Origin: Synechococcus sp. Nb3U1
GTDB lineage: Bacteria > Cyanobacteriota > Cyanobacteriia > Thermostichales > Thermostichaceae
Direction: 5' to 3'
Length of the DNA stretch: 64,000 bases
NCBI RefSeq assembly: GCF_021533835.1
Contig: NZ_JAKFYQ010000001.1
Location: 1,274,079 to 1,338,078, forward strand
This document shows, piece by piece, positions 32,735-44,419 of this stretch (position 1 is its first letter; the number at the start of each line of letters is the position of its first letter). Position numbers and translations under genes: made by a program. The notes beneath the pieces were generated by a model. That model ran no database searches, had not been told where the DNA came from, and saw nothing but the letters and a program-made list of their open reading frames with translations.

Positions 32735-32869
32735 ACAAGATTATAATTCGTGACAAGTGCTGCTCTTGGGTGGGGGATCCCTTAGCTCAGGGCAGGCGGA
32801 GTTGTTTGGATCTCAGGTGTTGATCCAGAGCGATGTCATACTGAGGGAAATGGGCTTTTTGCGTGGACT

Positions 32870-34144
32870 ATGGCCGTATCTCCTCTTTCTCCTCCCAAGG
32901 CTGATGTTGCTGACCTGGCTACCCAAGTGCGGTCAGATTTTCCGATTTTGCAGCGCCAAGTACACGGCCATCCGCTGATCTACTTCGACAACGCAGCTAC
33001 CTCCCAAAAGCCCCTCGCAGTTTTGCAAGCAATGGAGCACTACTACCAGCATTGCAATGCCAATGTGCATCGCGGGGTACATACCCTCAGTAATGAAGCC
33101 ACCGATGCCTATGAAGGGGCACGGGAAAAGATTGCCCGTTTTTTGAATGCTCCTTCCCCACAGCAAATTATTTACACTCGTAATGCCAGCGAAGCTATCA
33201 ACTTGGTGGCCTACAGTTGGGGCTTGAGTAGTCTCAGCCCTGGGGATGAGATCATCCTCTCGGTGATGGAGCACCATAGCAATTTAATCCCGTGGCAGTT
33301 GGTGGCCCAAAAAACCGGGGCCGTGCTCAAGTTTATTCAGCTTACTCCTGAGGGGGAGTTAGATCTGGAGCACTACCAGTCTTTGCTCAGTGATCGCACC
33401 CGTCTGGTGGCGGTGGTTCAGGTCTCGAATATGCTGGGATCCCTAAACCCGGTGCAAGAGGTAATTGGGTGGGCCCATCGCTACGGAGCCAAGGTGCTGC
33501 TGGATGCCTGTCAGAGCGTGCCTCATTTGCCGGTGGATGTACAGGCGTTGAACTGCGACTGGTTAGCCTTTTCTGGGCATAAAATGTGTGGCCCCACCGG
33601 GATTGGCGTGCTCTATGGCAAGCGGAATCTGTTGCGGGCAATGCCGCCCTTTTTGGGTGGAGGGGAGATGATCGCCGATGTGTATCTGGATCACGCCACC
33701 TATGCCGATATCCCCCACAAGTTTGAGGCCGGTACTCCGGCGATTGCTCAGGCTGTGGGGTTGGGCGCGGCAGTTGATTATTTGAGCGAGATTGGCTTAG
33801 AGCGTGTTCATGCCCATGAGCAAAGATTAATCGCCCGCCTGCTCGAAGGGATCCAGCGCATACCAGGGATTACGGTCTATGGCCCCACCGATCTAACGCG
33901 ACGGGCGGGTTTGGTCAGTTTTTCAGCCGAGGCGATTCACCCTCACGATTTGTCCACTTTGTTAGATGACCACGGCATCGCCATCCGGGCCGGACACCAC
34001 TGCACACAACCCCTGCATCGCTATTTGCGGGTGCAATCAACGGCACGGGCCAGCGTTTACTTCTACAACACGGCAGCGGAGGTGGATCGCTTCCTAGAGG
34101 TGTTGGCGGAGGCGGTGGAGTTCTTTAGCGTGGCTTTAAGTTGA
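32870..34144 (+). CDS. sufS: Cysteine desulfurase SufS
   Basis: PLP enzyme that takes sulfur from cysteine for Fe-S cluster assembly by the SUF system. 424 residues with YFDNAATSQKP, NVHRGVHTLSNEATDAYEGAR, VMEHHSNLIPW, DACQSVPHLPVD, the PLP lysine in AFSGHKMCGPTGIGVLYG, and the catalytic cysteine in RAGHHCTQPLH. The usual sufBCD genes are not adjacent here. Confidence 0.95.
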   Translation: MAVSPLSPPKADVADLATQVRSDFPILQRQVHGHPLIYFDNAATSQKPLAVLQAMEHYYQHCNANVHRGVHTLSNEATDAYEGAREKIARFLNAPSPQQIIYTRNASEAINLVAYSWGLSSLSPGDEIILSVMEHHSNLIPWQLVAQKTGAVLKFIQLTPEGELDLEHYQSLLSDRTRLVAVVQVSNMLGSLNPVQEVIGWAHRYGAKVLLDACQSVPHLPVDVQALNCDWLAFSGHKMCGPTGIGVLYGKRNLLRAMPPFLGGGEMIADVYLDHATYADIPHKFEAGTPAIAQAVGLGAAVDYLSEIGLERVHAHEQRLIARLLEGIQRIPGITVYGPTDLTRRAGLVSFSAEAIHPHDLSTLLDDHGIAIRAGHHCTQPLHRYLRVQSTARASVYFYNTAAEVDRFLEVLAEAVEFFSVALS

Positions 34145-34267
34145 GGATCTGTTTGTGAAGTTGAAACAGGTCTCTAGTCTCTGTTAAAGCAGCGCGGCTA
34201 AGTCTGACATCTGCTAAGGTGCATGGGGGTTGGGTTTCTCCTGCACAAGCTTCGTGAGGTGATGTTC

Positions 34268-34456
34268 ATGTCTCCTGTGCTGTTGAAAGCGATTGGGTAC
34301 GCCTGTGGGATCTCACTGGGGATCCTAGCGTTGGCGGGCTTGGTGAATTTCTTGGTGAATTTGTTTATACGGCGCTTGGGTCAGCAGTCTCAATCTGAAT
34401 CTTTTGAAGATCAATCCTCTCCAGATGGGGCAACTGAGGGATCCCAGTCTGTATGA
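34268..34456 (+). CDS. Small single-helix membrane protein upstream of acylphosphatase
   Basis: About 62 residues: MSPVLLKAIGYACG, a hydrophobic helix to LVNLFIRRLG, then an acidic/Ser-rich tail. Start 34268 is taken because GAGGTG lies about 7 bases upstream; 34262 and 34223 are in-frame alternatives. The stop overlaps the next gene's ATG (ATGA), so it is translationally coupled to the acylphosphatase. I do not recognise a family. Confidence 0.6.
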   Translation: MSPVLLKAIGYACGISLGILALAGLVNFLVNLFIRRLGQQSQSESFEDQSSPDGATEGSQSV

Positions 34457-34737
34457 GTGGCAAGGTACGTGTTCACGTCTGGGTGCGGGGACGGGTACAG
34501 GGGGTAGGGTTCCGTGCCTACACTGAGGCGATGGCCCGCAATGCAGGAGTGCAGGGGTGGGTGCGTAATTTGCGGGATGGGCGAGTAGAGGCAGTTTTTG
34601 AGGGATCCCCTGCTGCGGTGGAGACGATGGTAGCCTGGTGTGGGCAGGGTAGTCCTGGTTCTAGAGTGGAGTCTGTAGAGCGATATTCGGAACCCGCTGA
34701 GGATCTGGTAGGCTTCCAGATTCGTCCTACATTTTGA
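34453..34737 (+). CDS. acyP: Acylphosphatase
   Basis: Small enzyme that hydrolyses acyl phosphates. 94 residues with the catalytic arginine in VQGVGFRAYTEAMA and the catalytic asparagine in GWVRNLRDGRVEAVFEG. It starts inside the stop of the upstream small gene and ends 17 bases before the third MITE-like element. Confidence 0.93.
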   Translation: MSGKVRVHVWVRGRVQGVGFRAYTEAMARNAGVQGWVRNLRDGRVEAVFEGSPAAVETMVAWCGQGSPGSRVESVERYSEPAEDLVGFQIRPTF

Positions 34738-35141
34738 GGGCAAAGAAATAATTTTACAGCCTTTTCCGACTTCACGCAGGCCCTTGAGCTAGACAAAAAA
34801 CCTTATGTATCAGATAACGCTGGAAAAGGCTGTATTGAGATTCAAGACCGACTTCTACTGGAGATCCACTGGAGATCCACTATGGATCCCTGCGATGAAG
34901 TTCTGATATGTGTTAGAACCAGCCGAGCAGGCAATTCAGTTTACGGATAGACTTGTACCGAGCAGACCGGATTCAGATGAGTCAGATGAGATATTAATGC
35001 TTGCAGTTGTCTGATGCCTACTTTGATGTCAAAACGGGATCTTTCTGTTTGGGTGACACACATCAAAAAACTCCTGAACTAGAAGTAGAGCCTACGTCAG
35101 ATCCCTGGCAGAATGCTGGAAGCGCTTCCCTTGAGGATCCA
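34738..35141. other. Intergenic region upstream of mmsA
   Basis: A 404-base gap that holds the third MITE-like element and an 11-base tandem repeat, ACTGGAGATCC at 34857-34867 and 34868-34878 with a degenerate third unit to 34889. From TTG 35001 the mmsA frame is open (47 codons), but the text before ATG 35142 does not resemble the enzyme family and is probably leader. Confidence 0.6.
34755..34834 (-). mobile_element. MITE-like inverted-repeat element, copy 3 (80 bp, inverted, internally deleted)
   Basis: Read on the minus strand it matches the 11355-11471 copy from end to end, except for a missing block of about 37 bases after GATACA. Both 13-base ends are perfect (TACAGCCTTTTCC and its complement) and both finish in TA. 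The pairing ends make a strong hairpin just after the acylphosphatase gene. Confidence 0.8.
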
Positions 35142-36635
35142 ATGGCCAAGTTTTTGCATCATTTCATCGCGGGTCAGCCTGTGGTTGGTCAAAGTGGACG
35201 TTATGGGGATGTGTTTAATCCTGCCACAGGGGAGGTGATGGCACGGGTACCTTTTGCCTCTGAAGCTGAGACAATGAGGGCTATTGAGGTGGCGGCGGCA
35301 GCTTTTCCCCATTGGGCAGGGATCCCTGCACAGCGGCGGGCCAGGGTTTTGTTTCGCTTCAAAACCTTGCTGGAAGAAAACTTAGATGCTTTGGCTGAGT
35401 GCATCACTTCAGAGCATGGCAAAACACTTGCAGACGCACGGGCCGCTACCCAGCGAGGACTGGAGGTGGTGGAGTTTGCCTGCGGGATCCCCCATTTATT
35501 GAAGGGGGAATTTTCTGAGCAGGTGGGCACAGGGGTAGATTGTTACTCTCTACGACAGCCGTTAGGGGTTTGTGTAGGGATCACGCCCTTTAACTTTCCG
35601 GCAATGGTGCCGATGTGGATGTTTCCGATAGCGCTGGCCTGCGGTAATGGGTTTGTGCTGAAGCCTTCAGAAAAGGATCCCTCGGCGGCATTATTGTTGG
35701 CAGAGTTGTTACAACAGTCGGGCTTGCCGGATGGGGTGTTCAACGTAGTGAATGGGGATAAAGAAGCGGTGGATACGTTGCTGACTCACCCAGAGGTGAA
35801 GGCCATCAGTTTTGTCGGTTCTACCCCGGTAGCACGTTATGTCTACAGCACCGCCTCGGCCTATGGCAAACGGGTACAGGCTCTGGGGGGCGCTAAAAAT
35901 CACCTGGTCATCCTGCCGGATGCGGATTTGGAGATGGCGGTTAAGGGGTTGATCAGTGCCGCTTATGGTTCTGCCGGGGAGCGCTGCATGGCTATTTCGG
36001 TAGCAGTGGTGGTGGGATCCATTGCCGAACCCCTATTGGAAAAGTTGATCCCAGAGATTCAAGCTCTGAAGATAGGCCCAGGTACTGACCCGGATGTAGA
36101 AATGGGGCCTTTGGTGACAGCAGCCCACCGAGAAAGAGTGTTGAACTATATCCAAATTGGGGAGCAAGAAGGAGCGAAATTACGGGTAGATGGGCGTGAT
36201 ATTCAAGTCCCAGGATATGAAAAGGGGTTCTTTTTGGGAGGGTGCCTTTTCGATGAGGTCACCCCCGATATGCGCATTTATCAGGAAGAGATTTTCGGGC
36301 CAGTTTTGTGTGTGGTACGGGTGCCAAATTTGGATAGCGCTATCCACCTCATCAATGCTCATCCATTTGGCAATGGAGTAGCTATCTTTACCCGCAGTGG
36401 CGAAGCTGCACGTCGATTTACCCATCACATTCAGGTGGGTATGGTTGGGGTCAATGTGCCGATCCCGGTACCGATGGCTTTTCACAGTTTTGGTGGCTGG
36501 AAAGATTCGTTACTGGGATCCCTGCATGTGCATGGGCCCGAGGGAGTCCGATTCTACACACGGTTAAAAACAGTGACCAGCCGTTGGCCAACAGATTCTG
36601 CTTCTACAGGATTGGCGATGCCCCTCTTATCGTAG
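35142..36635 (+). CDS. mmsA: CoA-acylating methylmalonate-semialdehyde dehydrogenase
   Basis: NAD-dependent aldehyde dehydrogenase that makes acyl-CoA from methylmalonate or malonate semialdehyde, in valine or beta-alanine breakdown. The 497-residue length is normal for MmsA. Features: [68 protein letters not shown], the catalytic cysteine in [11 protein letters not shown], and [25 protein letters not shown] 35142 gives that length. No other gene of the pathway is nearby, so its physiological role here is open. Confidence 0.92.
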   Translation: MAKFLHHFIAGQPVVGQSGRYGDVFNPATGEVMARVPFASEAETMRAIEVAAAAFPHWAGIPAQRRARVLFRFKTLLEENLDALAECITSEHGKTLADARAATQRGLEVVEFACGIPHLLKGEFSEQVGTGVDCYSLRQPLGVCVGITPFNFPAMVPMWMFPIALACGNGFVLKPSEKDPSAALLLAELLQQSGLPDGVFNVVNGDKEAVDTLLTHPEVKAISFVGSTPVARYVYSTASAYGKRVQALGGAKNHLVILPDADLEMAVKGLISAAYGSAGERCMAISVAVVVGSIAEPLLEKLIPEIQALKIGPGTDPDVEMGPLVTAAHRERVLNYIQIGEQEGAKLRVDGRDIQVPGYEKGFFLGGCLFDEVTPDMRIYQEEIFGPVLCVVRVPNLDSAIHLINAHPFGNGVAIFTRSGEAARRFTHHIQVGMVGVNVPIPVPMAFHSFGGWKDSLLGSLHVHGPEGVRFYTRLKTVTSRWPTDSASTGLAMPLLS

Positions 36636-36689
36636 TGGGATCCCAGAGCTGTTGCGGGGCTACCGCCGTAACTGCTGTTGCAGAGTTGT

Positions 36690-36713
36690 GAGCGCGCAGC
36701 TTTGACTGCGCTC
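36690..36713 (+). terminator. Stem-loop after mmsA
   Basis: GAGCGCGCAG at 36690-36699 pairs with CTGCGCTC at 36706-36713 with one bulged base. It is 55 bases after the mmsA stop. No T run follows, so termination is uncertain. Confidence 0.3.
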
Positions 36714-36877
36714 AGGCAATACATTGACAGAGCAGGGTTAGGACGATTACCCGAAAGACTGTACCTTGACAGCAACCTGCTAACGCGAGGTTAGAGAGTG
36801 CGGCAAATTTTGTGCAAATTGGGGGAGCTCTGCTCAGAGGGATCCCTTGGGCTGGATGAGTTGAGGGGAAAGGAAGC

Positions 36878-38263
36878 ATGACCGAACCCCTGCAAACAGA
36901 GTTGCTACTGGCGGAAATTCGCAGTCTTTTGCCCTTTCCCTGGACATGGCTGCCGGAGCAGGCCTATTGGGTAGGGGGATCCCTGCGGGATGCTTGCCTG
37001 GGCCAGATGCAGATCTCTAAAAAAGGTTCTGAAACAGGATTCCTGCCTGAAGAGGATCAGTCGGTTGACCTGGATTTGGTGCTCAACGCTGATTCACAAG
37101 GTGGGGCGCACCATCCGGTGGAGTGGGCGGCGGGGGTGGCGCGGCGGTTGGGGGCGGGGTTTGTGGTGCTGGATGCAGAACGACAAATTGCCCGCATCGT
37201 GTTGCCGCAACTGACGCTAGATGTAGCACAGCAAGTGGGTTCGACCCCGGAATCCGATCTGTGGCAGCGGGATTTCACCTGCAACGCGCTGGCTTTGGAT
37301 CTGCATAGGGGGCAGCTTCTGGATCCTACAGGCGGGCAGAGGGATATTCGCCAAGGCCGAATTCGCATGGTGCGCCCGGAAAATCTCAGTGCCGATCCGG
37401 TGCGGTTGTTGCGGGCTTACCGACAGGCGGCCCAACTGGGGTTTGGGCTGGATCTGAGTACCCAAGAGGCGATTCGGGAACGGGCCCACCTTCTGGTGGA
37501 TGTGGCGGCAGAACGGGTGCGCTCAGAGGTGGTGGCCCTGCTGGAGGCCGGGATCCCCGGTTTGGATTACCTGCGGGCGGCTGTGGCAGTGGGGTTACTC
37601 GGCTACTGGTTGCCCAAATTGCAGCCTGAGAGTGAGGGGTTGCTTCAGGCCCGAAGGGTGTGGCAGTGGGCCCGGCAGTGGAAAGGGCAATATCCCCGCA
37701 CGCTGGCGGAGTTAGCCCAACCCTTGGCGGATCGGCGCTCCCGGCTGTTGGTGGTGGTGTTGGCGGCTCTGTTGTGGGATCCCTCTATTCCGGCGGATCT
37801 TCCGGTGGAGGGGGGCCAAAATCCGGCATTTAAGGCCATAGAAGCAGAGCTAGAGAAGCTGCGCTTCAGTCGGGCGGAACTGCGGACGGTGCAAAGGCTA
37901 CACCATCTCCTGCCCCAGTTCCATGCTTTGCTCACGGGATCCCCTACCCCCGTAGAACTCTGGCGGCTCTATCAACAGGCGGGATCCCTGTTTGGCGGCT
38001 TGGCCCTGTTGGCTGTGGCAACGGGAGGCGATGGGCAAAAATTGGAACCCTGGCTCACTCGCTATGAAGACCCAGGGGATCCCTTGGCCCATCTGGTGCC
38101 TTTGCTGGATGGCAGCGAGGTGTTGCACAGTTTGGGGGCCAAACCTGGCCCTTGGGTAGGCCAACTCCTACAAGCTCTGCAAGAGGCCCAAGCCCGTGGC
38201 CAGGTTCAAACCCGTGCCGAGGCCCTTACGTTTGCTCACAAGTGGAAAAAGAATTCAAATTAA
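36878..38263 (+). CDS. CCA tRNA nucleotidyltransferase / poly(A) polymerase family protein
   Basis: A class II nucleotidyltransferase of 461 residues. The head domain has YWVGGSLRDACLG and the metal-binding SVDLDLVLN pair of aspartates, then ERQIARIVLPQ, RDFTCNALALDL, GGQRDIRQGRIRMVRPENLSADPVRLLRAYRQAAQLGF. It either adds or repairs the CCA end of tRNA, or is one of the paired A- and CC-adding enzymes or poly(A) polymerases that some cyanobacteria have; sequence by eye cannot choose. It is convergent with the sphR-like gene (15-base gap). Confidence 0.88.
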   Translation: MTEPLQTELLLAEIRSLLPFPWTWLPEQAYWVGGSLRDACLGQMQISKKGSETGFLPEEDQSVDLDLVLNADSQGGAHHPVEWAAGVARRLGAGFVVLDAERQIARIVLPQLTLDVAQQVGSTPESDLWQRDFTCNALALDLHRGQLLDPTGGQRDIRQGRIRMVRPENLSADPVRLLRAYRQAAQLGFGLDLSTQEAIRERAHLLVDVAAERVRSEVVALLEAGIPGLDYLRAAVAVGLLGYWLPKLQPESEGLLQARRVWQWARQWKGQYPRTLAELAQPLADRRSRLLVVVLAALLWDPSIPADLPVEGGQNPAFKAIEAELEKLRFSRAELRTVQRLHHLLPQFHALLTGSPTPVELWRLYQQAGSLFGGLALLAVATGGDGQKLEPWLTRYEDPGDPLAHLVPLLDGSEVLHSLGAKPGPWVGQLLQALQEAQARGQVQTRAEALTFAHKWKKNSN

Positions 38264-38278
38264 ACAGCTATTCAATAG

Positions 38279-39025
38279 CTAGCCGAAGCGGTAGCCGAAG
38301 CCGCGCACCGTTACCAAGTATTCAGGGCTACTGGGATCCAGCTCCAATTTTTCCCGCAACCAGCGAATGTGGACATCCACCGTTTTGCTGTCGCCCATAA
38401 AGTCGGATCCCCAAATGCGCTCGAGCAACTGTTCTCGCGTCCAAACGCGGCGAGGGTTGCCCATAAACAGCTCTAGCAGGCGAAATTCCTTGGGGGAAAA
38501 GTTCACCTCAATGCCCCGCACCAGCACCCGGCACTCTTGAGTAAACATGCACAGTTCCCCATGCCGCAGCACAGTAGCATCGCTCACCTGAGATTGCTGC
38601 TGCCGTCGCAACACCGAGCGACAGCGGGCGATCAACTCGCGCATCCCAAAGGGCTTGGTCAGGTAGTCATCGGCTCCTAGCTCCAAACCCACCACTCGAT
38701 CGGTTTCGCTGCTTTTGGCAGTCAACATCAAAATTGGGATAGTATTGCCTTCCCGTCGCAACAGCCGACACAGATCCAGTCCGTTCAAGCTGGGCAACAT
38801 CAAATCCAAAATCACCAAGTCCAGACGTTCTGAGGTATGCACCAGCTCCAACGCTTGCCGTCCGTCAGTCGCCTGCAAAACGCGGTACCCTTGTTCTTCC
38901 AGGGCAATGGCAATGGTTTCCCGAATGGCATCCTCGTCATCCACCACCAAGAGGGTCTCCGCAAGGGGAGAGGCTTCCTTAACTTGGGGAAGTGGACTGG
39001 TGAGCGTCAGAAGGGTCGCTTGCAT
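38279..39025 (-). CDS. sphR: OmpR-family response regulator, SphR/PhoB-like
   Basis: A 248-residue response regulator: receiver domain with acidic pocket LVVDDED, phospho-acceptor Asp in LVILDLMLPSLNG, Thr/Lys pair LMLTAKS and YLTKPFGMREL, then a winged-helix DNA-binding domain ending TVDVHIRWLREKLELDPSSPEYLVTVRGFGYRFG. The pattern FGMRELIARCRSVLRRQ and the GDSKTVDVHIRW block fit cyanobacterial SphR, the phosphate-starvation regulator; a related orphan regulator is possible since no histidine kinase is adjacent. ATG 39023-39025 is used; the reading is open 18 codons more. Confidence 0.75.
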   Translation of the reverse strand: MQATLLTLTSPLPQVKEASPLAETLLVVDDEDAIRETIAIALEEQGYRVLQATDGRQALELVHTSERLDLVILDLMLPSLNGLDLCRLLRREGNTIPILMLTAKSSETDRVVGLELGADDYLTKPFGMRELIARCRSVLRRQQQSQVSDATVLRHGELCMFTQECRVLVRGIEVNFSPKEFRLLELFMGNPRRVWTREQLLERIWGSDFMGDSKTVDVHIRWLREKLELDPSSPEYLVTVRGFGYRFG

Positions 39026-39353
39026 AATCGGCCTCACAGAGGACAGAGAAAGAAGGGCAGATGCCACCACCTTCAACAACAGCCCCCCGATAGGATATCA
39101 AACTTCTGCAATGGCAAGATTGGGGGAACAAGCCATGAACGGGTGAAGGGATCCCTGCTGTTTCCCCTGACGGCATTTGTAGCTGCAAGGATTCCGGTCG
39201 CATCAGCATGCCAGAAGTACTGGGTGGCGTTTTAGCATGATTTAAGATCAAGCTGGCTCTGGATGCCGTTATTGGTTGTACCCGCTGCACTGCAACTGTT
39301 CTTCAAGGCACTAGAACCTGTTTTTTACTGGATTTTTCTACTGGATTTTGCCC
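39026..39353. other. Intergenic region between divergent sphR-like and ubiA genes
   Basis: A 328-base gap with no gene I can support. Just before ubiA a short direct repeat, TACTGGATTTT, occurs twice (about 39327-39348). I did not find a clear Pho box. Confidence 0.45.
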
Positions 39354-40256
39354 ATGTCTGCCTCTCCTCCTGCACCTTGGGCCACTGGCGCAGCGATTCT
39401 CAGGCTGCTGCGCTGGCATAAACCGGCGGGGCGACTGATTTTGATGATCCCAGCTCTGTGGGGAGCCTTTCTGGCGGGACGTGGGATCCCCCCTTGGCCG
39501 CTGGTGGGGATTATCATTCTGGGCACCTTGGCCACCAGTGGCGCTGGCTGTGTGATCAACGACCTCTGGGATCGCAATTTGGATCCCTTGGTGGAGCGCA
39601 CCCGCAATCGCCCTCTGGCCAGCCGGGAATTGACCGTCGGTGTGGGGATCCTGATGCTGCTGGTGAGTTTGGTCTGTGCGGCAGGGCTGGCGCTTTTTCT
39701 CAACCCGGTTAGTTTTGCCCTCTGTGTAGCGGCGGTGCCGGTGATTTTGCTCTATCCCGGGGCGAAGCGGGTGTTTCCGGTGCCGCAGTTGGTGTTGGCC
39801 TTGGCTTGGGGCTTTGCGGTGCTGATCAGTTGGACTGCTGTGAGCGGGCAGGAGCCGGATACTCCCCTCTGGGAAATGGGTTTGGCTTGGCTATGGCTGG
39901 CGACGGTGCTCTGGACGCTGGGGTTTGATACGGTCTATGCTCTGTCGGATCGAGAGGATGACGAACGGGCCGGGATCCATTCCAGCGCACGTTTTTTTGG
40001 GCGGCTGACCCCGACGGCGGTGGGGCTGTTTTTCTTGGGCACCTCTATTGCCCTATTGGGGGTGGGGATGAGCATGGGGCTCCACGGGGTTTACTTCGCC
40101 AGTTGGGTGATCGCCACCTCTATGTGGGGCCGACAAACCTGGCAACTGCATCAGGTGGATGCACCTCCAACCTTGTACCCTGCCATCTTCGGTCAGAATG
40201 TGGTGCAGGGATTTATTTTGCTAGCAGGCATGATCGGTGGATCCCTGTTGGCTTGA
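39354..40256 (+). CDS. ubiA: 4-hydroxybenzoate polyprenyltransferase (UbiA family)
   Basis: Membrane prenyltransferase that joins a solanesyl-type chain to 4-hydroxybenzoate for plastoquinone synthesis in cyanobacteria. 300 residues, about eight helices. Both Mg-diphosphate motifs are visible: NDLWDRNLDPLVERTRNRPLAS and DTVYALSDREDDERAGIHSSA. ATG 39354 is preferred over the TTG two codons upstream. It is followed by the YdcF-like gene at 54 bases. Confidence 0.92.
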   Translation: MSASPPAPWATGAAILRLLRWHKPAGRLILMIPALWGAFLAGRGIPPWPLVGIIILGTLATSGAGCVINDLWDRNLDPLVERTRNRPLASRELTVGVGILMLLVSLVCAAGLALFLNPVSFALCVAAVPVILLYPGAKRVFPVPQLVLALAWGFAVLISWTAVSGQEPDTPLWEMGLAWLWLATVLWTLGFDTVYALSDREDDERAGIHSSARFFGRLTPTAVGLFFLGTSIALLGVGMSMGLHGVYFASWVIATSMWGRQTWQLHQVDAPPTLYPAIFGQNVVQGFILLAGMIGGSLLA

Positions 40257-40310
40257 TGTTGATGGTCGACTGAATTTCTGGATAGGTGGTGTAGCAAGGG
40301 AGGGATCCCG

Positions 40311-41162
40311 ATGTTCGACCTCTTCCACTGTGAACGGGAGCCGTTGCCCTGGTTGGGGGTAAAGGCCAATCTCAGCCAAATGCTGACTCAGCCCCTGTGG
40401 ATGGTGCCGTTGCTGTTGGGTTTGGGTTTGGCGGTGGTTTGGCTGGTGCCGGCCTCCCGTCGTCGCCTTGGGTTTATTCTCAGTAGCTTGCCCTTATGGC
40501 TCTACCTGTTTTTGCTCACCCCTGCGGGCAGTGGCTTACTTACCTGGGGACTGACCACTTGGATCCCGCAAGATGCGCTAGCTCCTGCCGATGCAATTGT
40601 GGTGTTGGGGCGGGGTGGGGCCTTGGCCAATGCCCGGGTTCAGGATGCTTACCACCTTTGGCAAGCTGGCTGGGCACCGCGTATTTTTGTCAGTGGCGCT
40701 GGGGATGCAGGGCCGATGGGTAGGGCACTGTTGGCGTTGGGGGTTCCCAGAAGCGATGTCAATGGAGAAGACTGCTCTCAAACGACGGAAGAAAATGCTC
40801 AATTCAGTTTGGCGCTACTAGAGCCAGCTCAGGTGCAATCGATTCTTCTGATCACCGATGACATTCATATGTTGCGTTCTGAGCTCACCTTTCGCAGCTT
40901 TGGCATCCGGGTGATTCCCGTCATTAGTGAAACCTACGAGTCGCGGGGTTTCCCGTTGCCTGCCCTGCGTGAGTATCTGGGGTTGCTTAGCTATGGTCTC
41001 AAAGGCCGATTTTTCGCTCGTCCTATTCCAGATCCGCAAACCTTGGGCTTTGGCTGGGAAGGGATCCCAGTTTCTCAGCAACCCTCTAGTCTGACAGCAG
41101 GAATTAACCCAATGCCAGAAGCGCACTATACAATTGCTGTACCTGAGGAACTGAGCTCCTGA
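40311..41162 (+). CDS. YdcF/ElyC family (DUF218) membrane protein
   Basis: A 283-residue protein with two N-terminal helices (residues 28-46 and 54-72) and a DUF218 domain: PADAIVVLGRGGALANARVQDAYHLWQAG, RIFVSGAGDAG, ENAQFSLALL and LLITDDIHMLRSELTFRSFGI. The Escherichia ElyC/SanA relatives act in envelope integrity and handling of polyprenyl carriers; the same role here is inference. The stop shares one base with the next start (TGATG), so it is coupled to the LpxB-like gene. Confidence 0.87.
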   Translation: MFDLFHCEREPLPWLGVKANLSQMLTQPLWMVPLLLGLGLAVVWLVPASRRRLGFILSSLPLWLYLFLLTPAGSGLLTWGLTTWIPQDALAPADAIVVLGRGGALANARVQDAYHLWQAGWAPRIFVSGAGDAGPMGRALLALGVPRSDVNGEDCSQTTEENAQFSLALLEPAQVQSILLITDDIHMLRSELTFRSFGIRVIPVISETYESRGFPLPALREYLGLLSYGLKGRFFARPIPDPQTLGFGWEGIPVSQQPSSLTAGINPMPEAHYTIAVPEELSS

Positions 41163-42624
41163 TGGCTTTATTGAGCGGTGGCGCGCCTCCCTACGACATC
41201 CTCATCCTCTCAAACGGCCCCGGAGAGCTGACCACCTGGGTACGTCCAGTGGTGATGGAATTGCGTCAGCAACTGCCTCAAGCCCGTATCTCGCTGGTGC
41301 TCTCCCCCTGTCCCCACGCATCTGGGCAGGAGGTGAGGATGGCGCAAGAGTTTATCAAGATCGATCGGGTACAGGATCCCGATTTTTTTCTGGCTTTTTT
41401 GCTCACCGGCCAAACGGAAGAAGCCTGGGATTGGGCCAAGCGGGGAGTGGTACTCTTCCTGGGTGGGGATCAGTTTTTTGCGGTCTGCATCGCCCAGCGC
41501 CTGCGCTATCGCTTGGTGGTGTACGCCGAGCATCAGCCCCGTTGGCAACCTTGGGTGCATGCCTTTGCCCTGCGCACTGAGGAGAGCAAACGACGTTACG
41601 ACGGCGGGCGACTGTTGGGTCACCGTTGGGCCGACAAAATGTACGTCGTCGGGGATTTGATGGCAGATGGCGTGGCCAGTGCCACCTACTTGTTGGGGGT
41701 GCCGGTTTCCGGTTGGCCCAGTGGCGGATCCCTCTCCACCCAGCCCCCTGCTGCTGCCTCTAAGCCGACGGCGGGGTTCTCCTCGCTCACGCAAATTCCT
41801 GCTCTGATCGAAGATGTGCCTTCTGAGGGAACCCTTCCGGAGCCGGTGCCGAATCGCTTTACCGAAGAAGCTTTGCTGCCACAGGGTTGGCAACGCCTGA
41901 GCGATGGGGGTCGCACTCACTATCAGGTGGGATTATTACCTGGGTCCAAACCCGCTAAGCTCTCCTTGGGGGTGCCGCTGGTTCTGGCGGTGGCCGATGA
42001 GTTGCGCCAACACCTGCCCAATATCCGCTTCGTGATTCCGGTGGCTCCTGGACAAACCCCCCAGTCTTTGGCGGGCTATGCGCATCCCAAGTTCAATCCC
42101 GATATAGCCTTGGTGTATGGAACATCGGGTGCTCTGGAGCAAACCAACTTGGGGGCACAATTCATCACCCCCTTTGGCAGCACCGTGCAGCTGTGGACGA
42201 CGTTCCCCGCCTATTCGGTTTTGGCCAACTGCGATCTCTGCCTGACGACAATTGGCGCCAACACTGCTGAGCTGGCCCGGTTGGGGGTGCCGATGGTGGT
42301 GGTGATCCCCACCAATAAACTGGAGGCGATGCGTGCCTGGGATGGGATCCTCGGCCTATTGGTTCATTTGCCCGGCATTGGCGCTTGGCTAGCCCGTCGG
42401 GTCAATCGTGTGGCTCTGCACTGGCTGGGTCGCTTGGCTTGGCCCAATATCTGGGCGGGACGGGAGGTGGTGCCGGAGTTGCGCGGCCATTTGCGCCCGG
42501 TGGAGGTGGCTGAGCAAATGCGGGTTTTGTTGGAGGACCCGCAGCGGCGTCGGCAAATGCAGACGGAATTGCAACAATTGGGGGGAAGGCCGGGAGCGGC
42601 CCAGGCGATTGTGCAGTTGGTGGC

Positions 42625-42646
<22 letters not shown>
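41162..42646 (+). CDS. Lipid-A-disaccharide synthase-related glycosyltransferase
   Basis: A 494-residue protein of the cyanobacterial LpxB-related group. N-terminus PPYDILILSNGPGELTTWVRPVVMELRQ, the GT-B-like nucleotide-sugar part VGLLPGSKPAKLSLGVPL, and TIGANTAELARLGVPMVVVIPTNK, as in GT19 relatives. A variable insertion, roughly residues 185-240, is Pro/Ser/Thr-rich. It is coupled to the upstream YdcF-like gene, which supports a joint envelope-lipid or glycan function; the true substrate is unknown. Its 3' end overlaps convergent ruvX by 22 bases. Confidence 0.85.

Positions 42647-44419
<1,773 letters not shown>

Noticed and set aside
35001-35141. N-terminal extension of mmsA from TTG 35001
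   Set aside because: The extra 47 residues do not resemble the family and ATG 35142 gives the normal 497 residues.
36636-36877. tRNA gene in the gap after mmsA
   Set aside because: The hairpin there has no TPsiC or anticodon arm pattern; no cloverleaf can be drawn.
38266-38280. AGCTAT-TCA-ATAGCT palindrome as a two-way terminator between the CCA enzyme and sphR-like genes
   Set aside because: Only six pairs of mostly A-T with no T run on either side.
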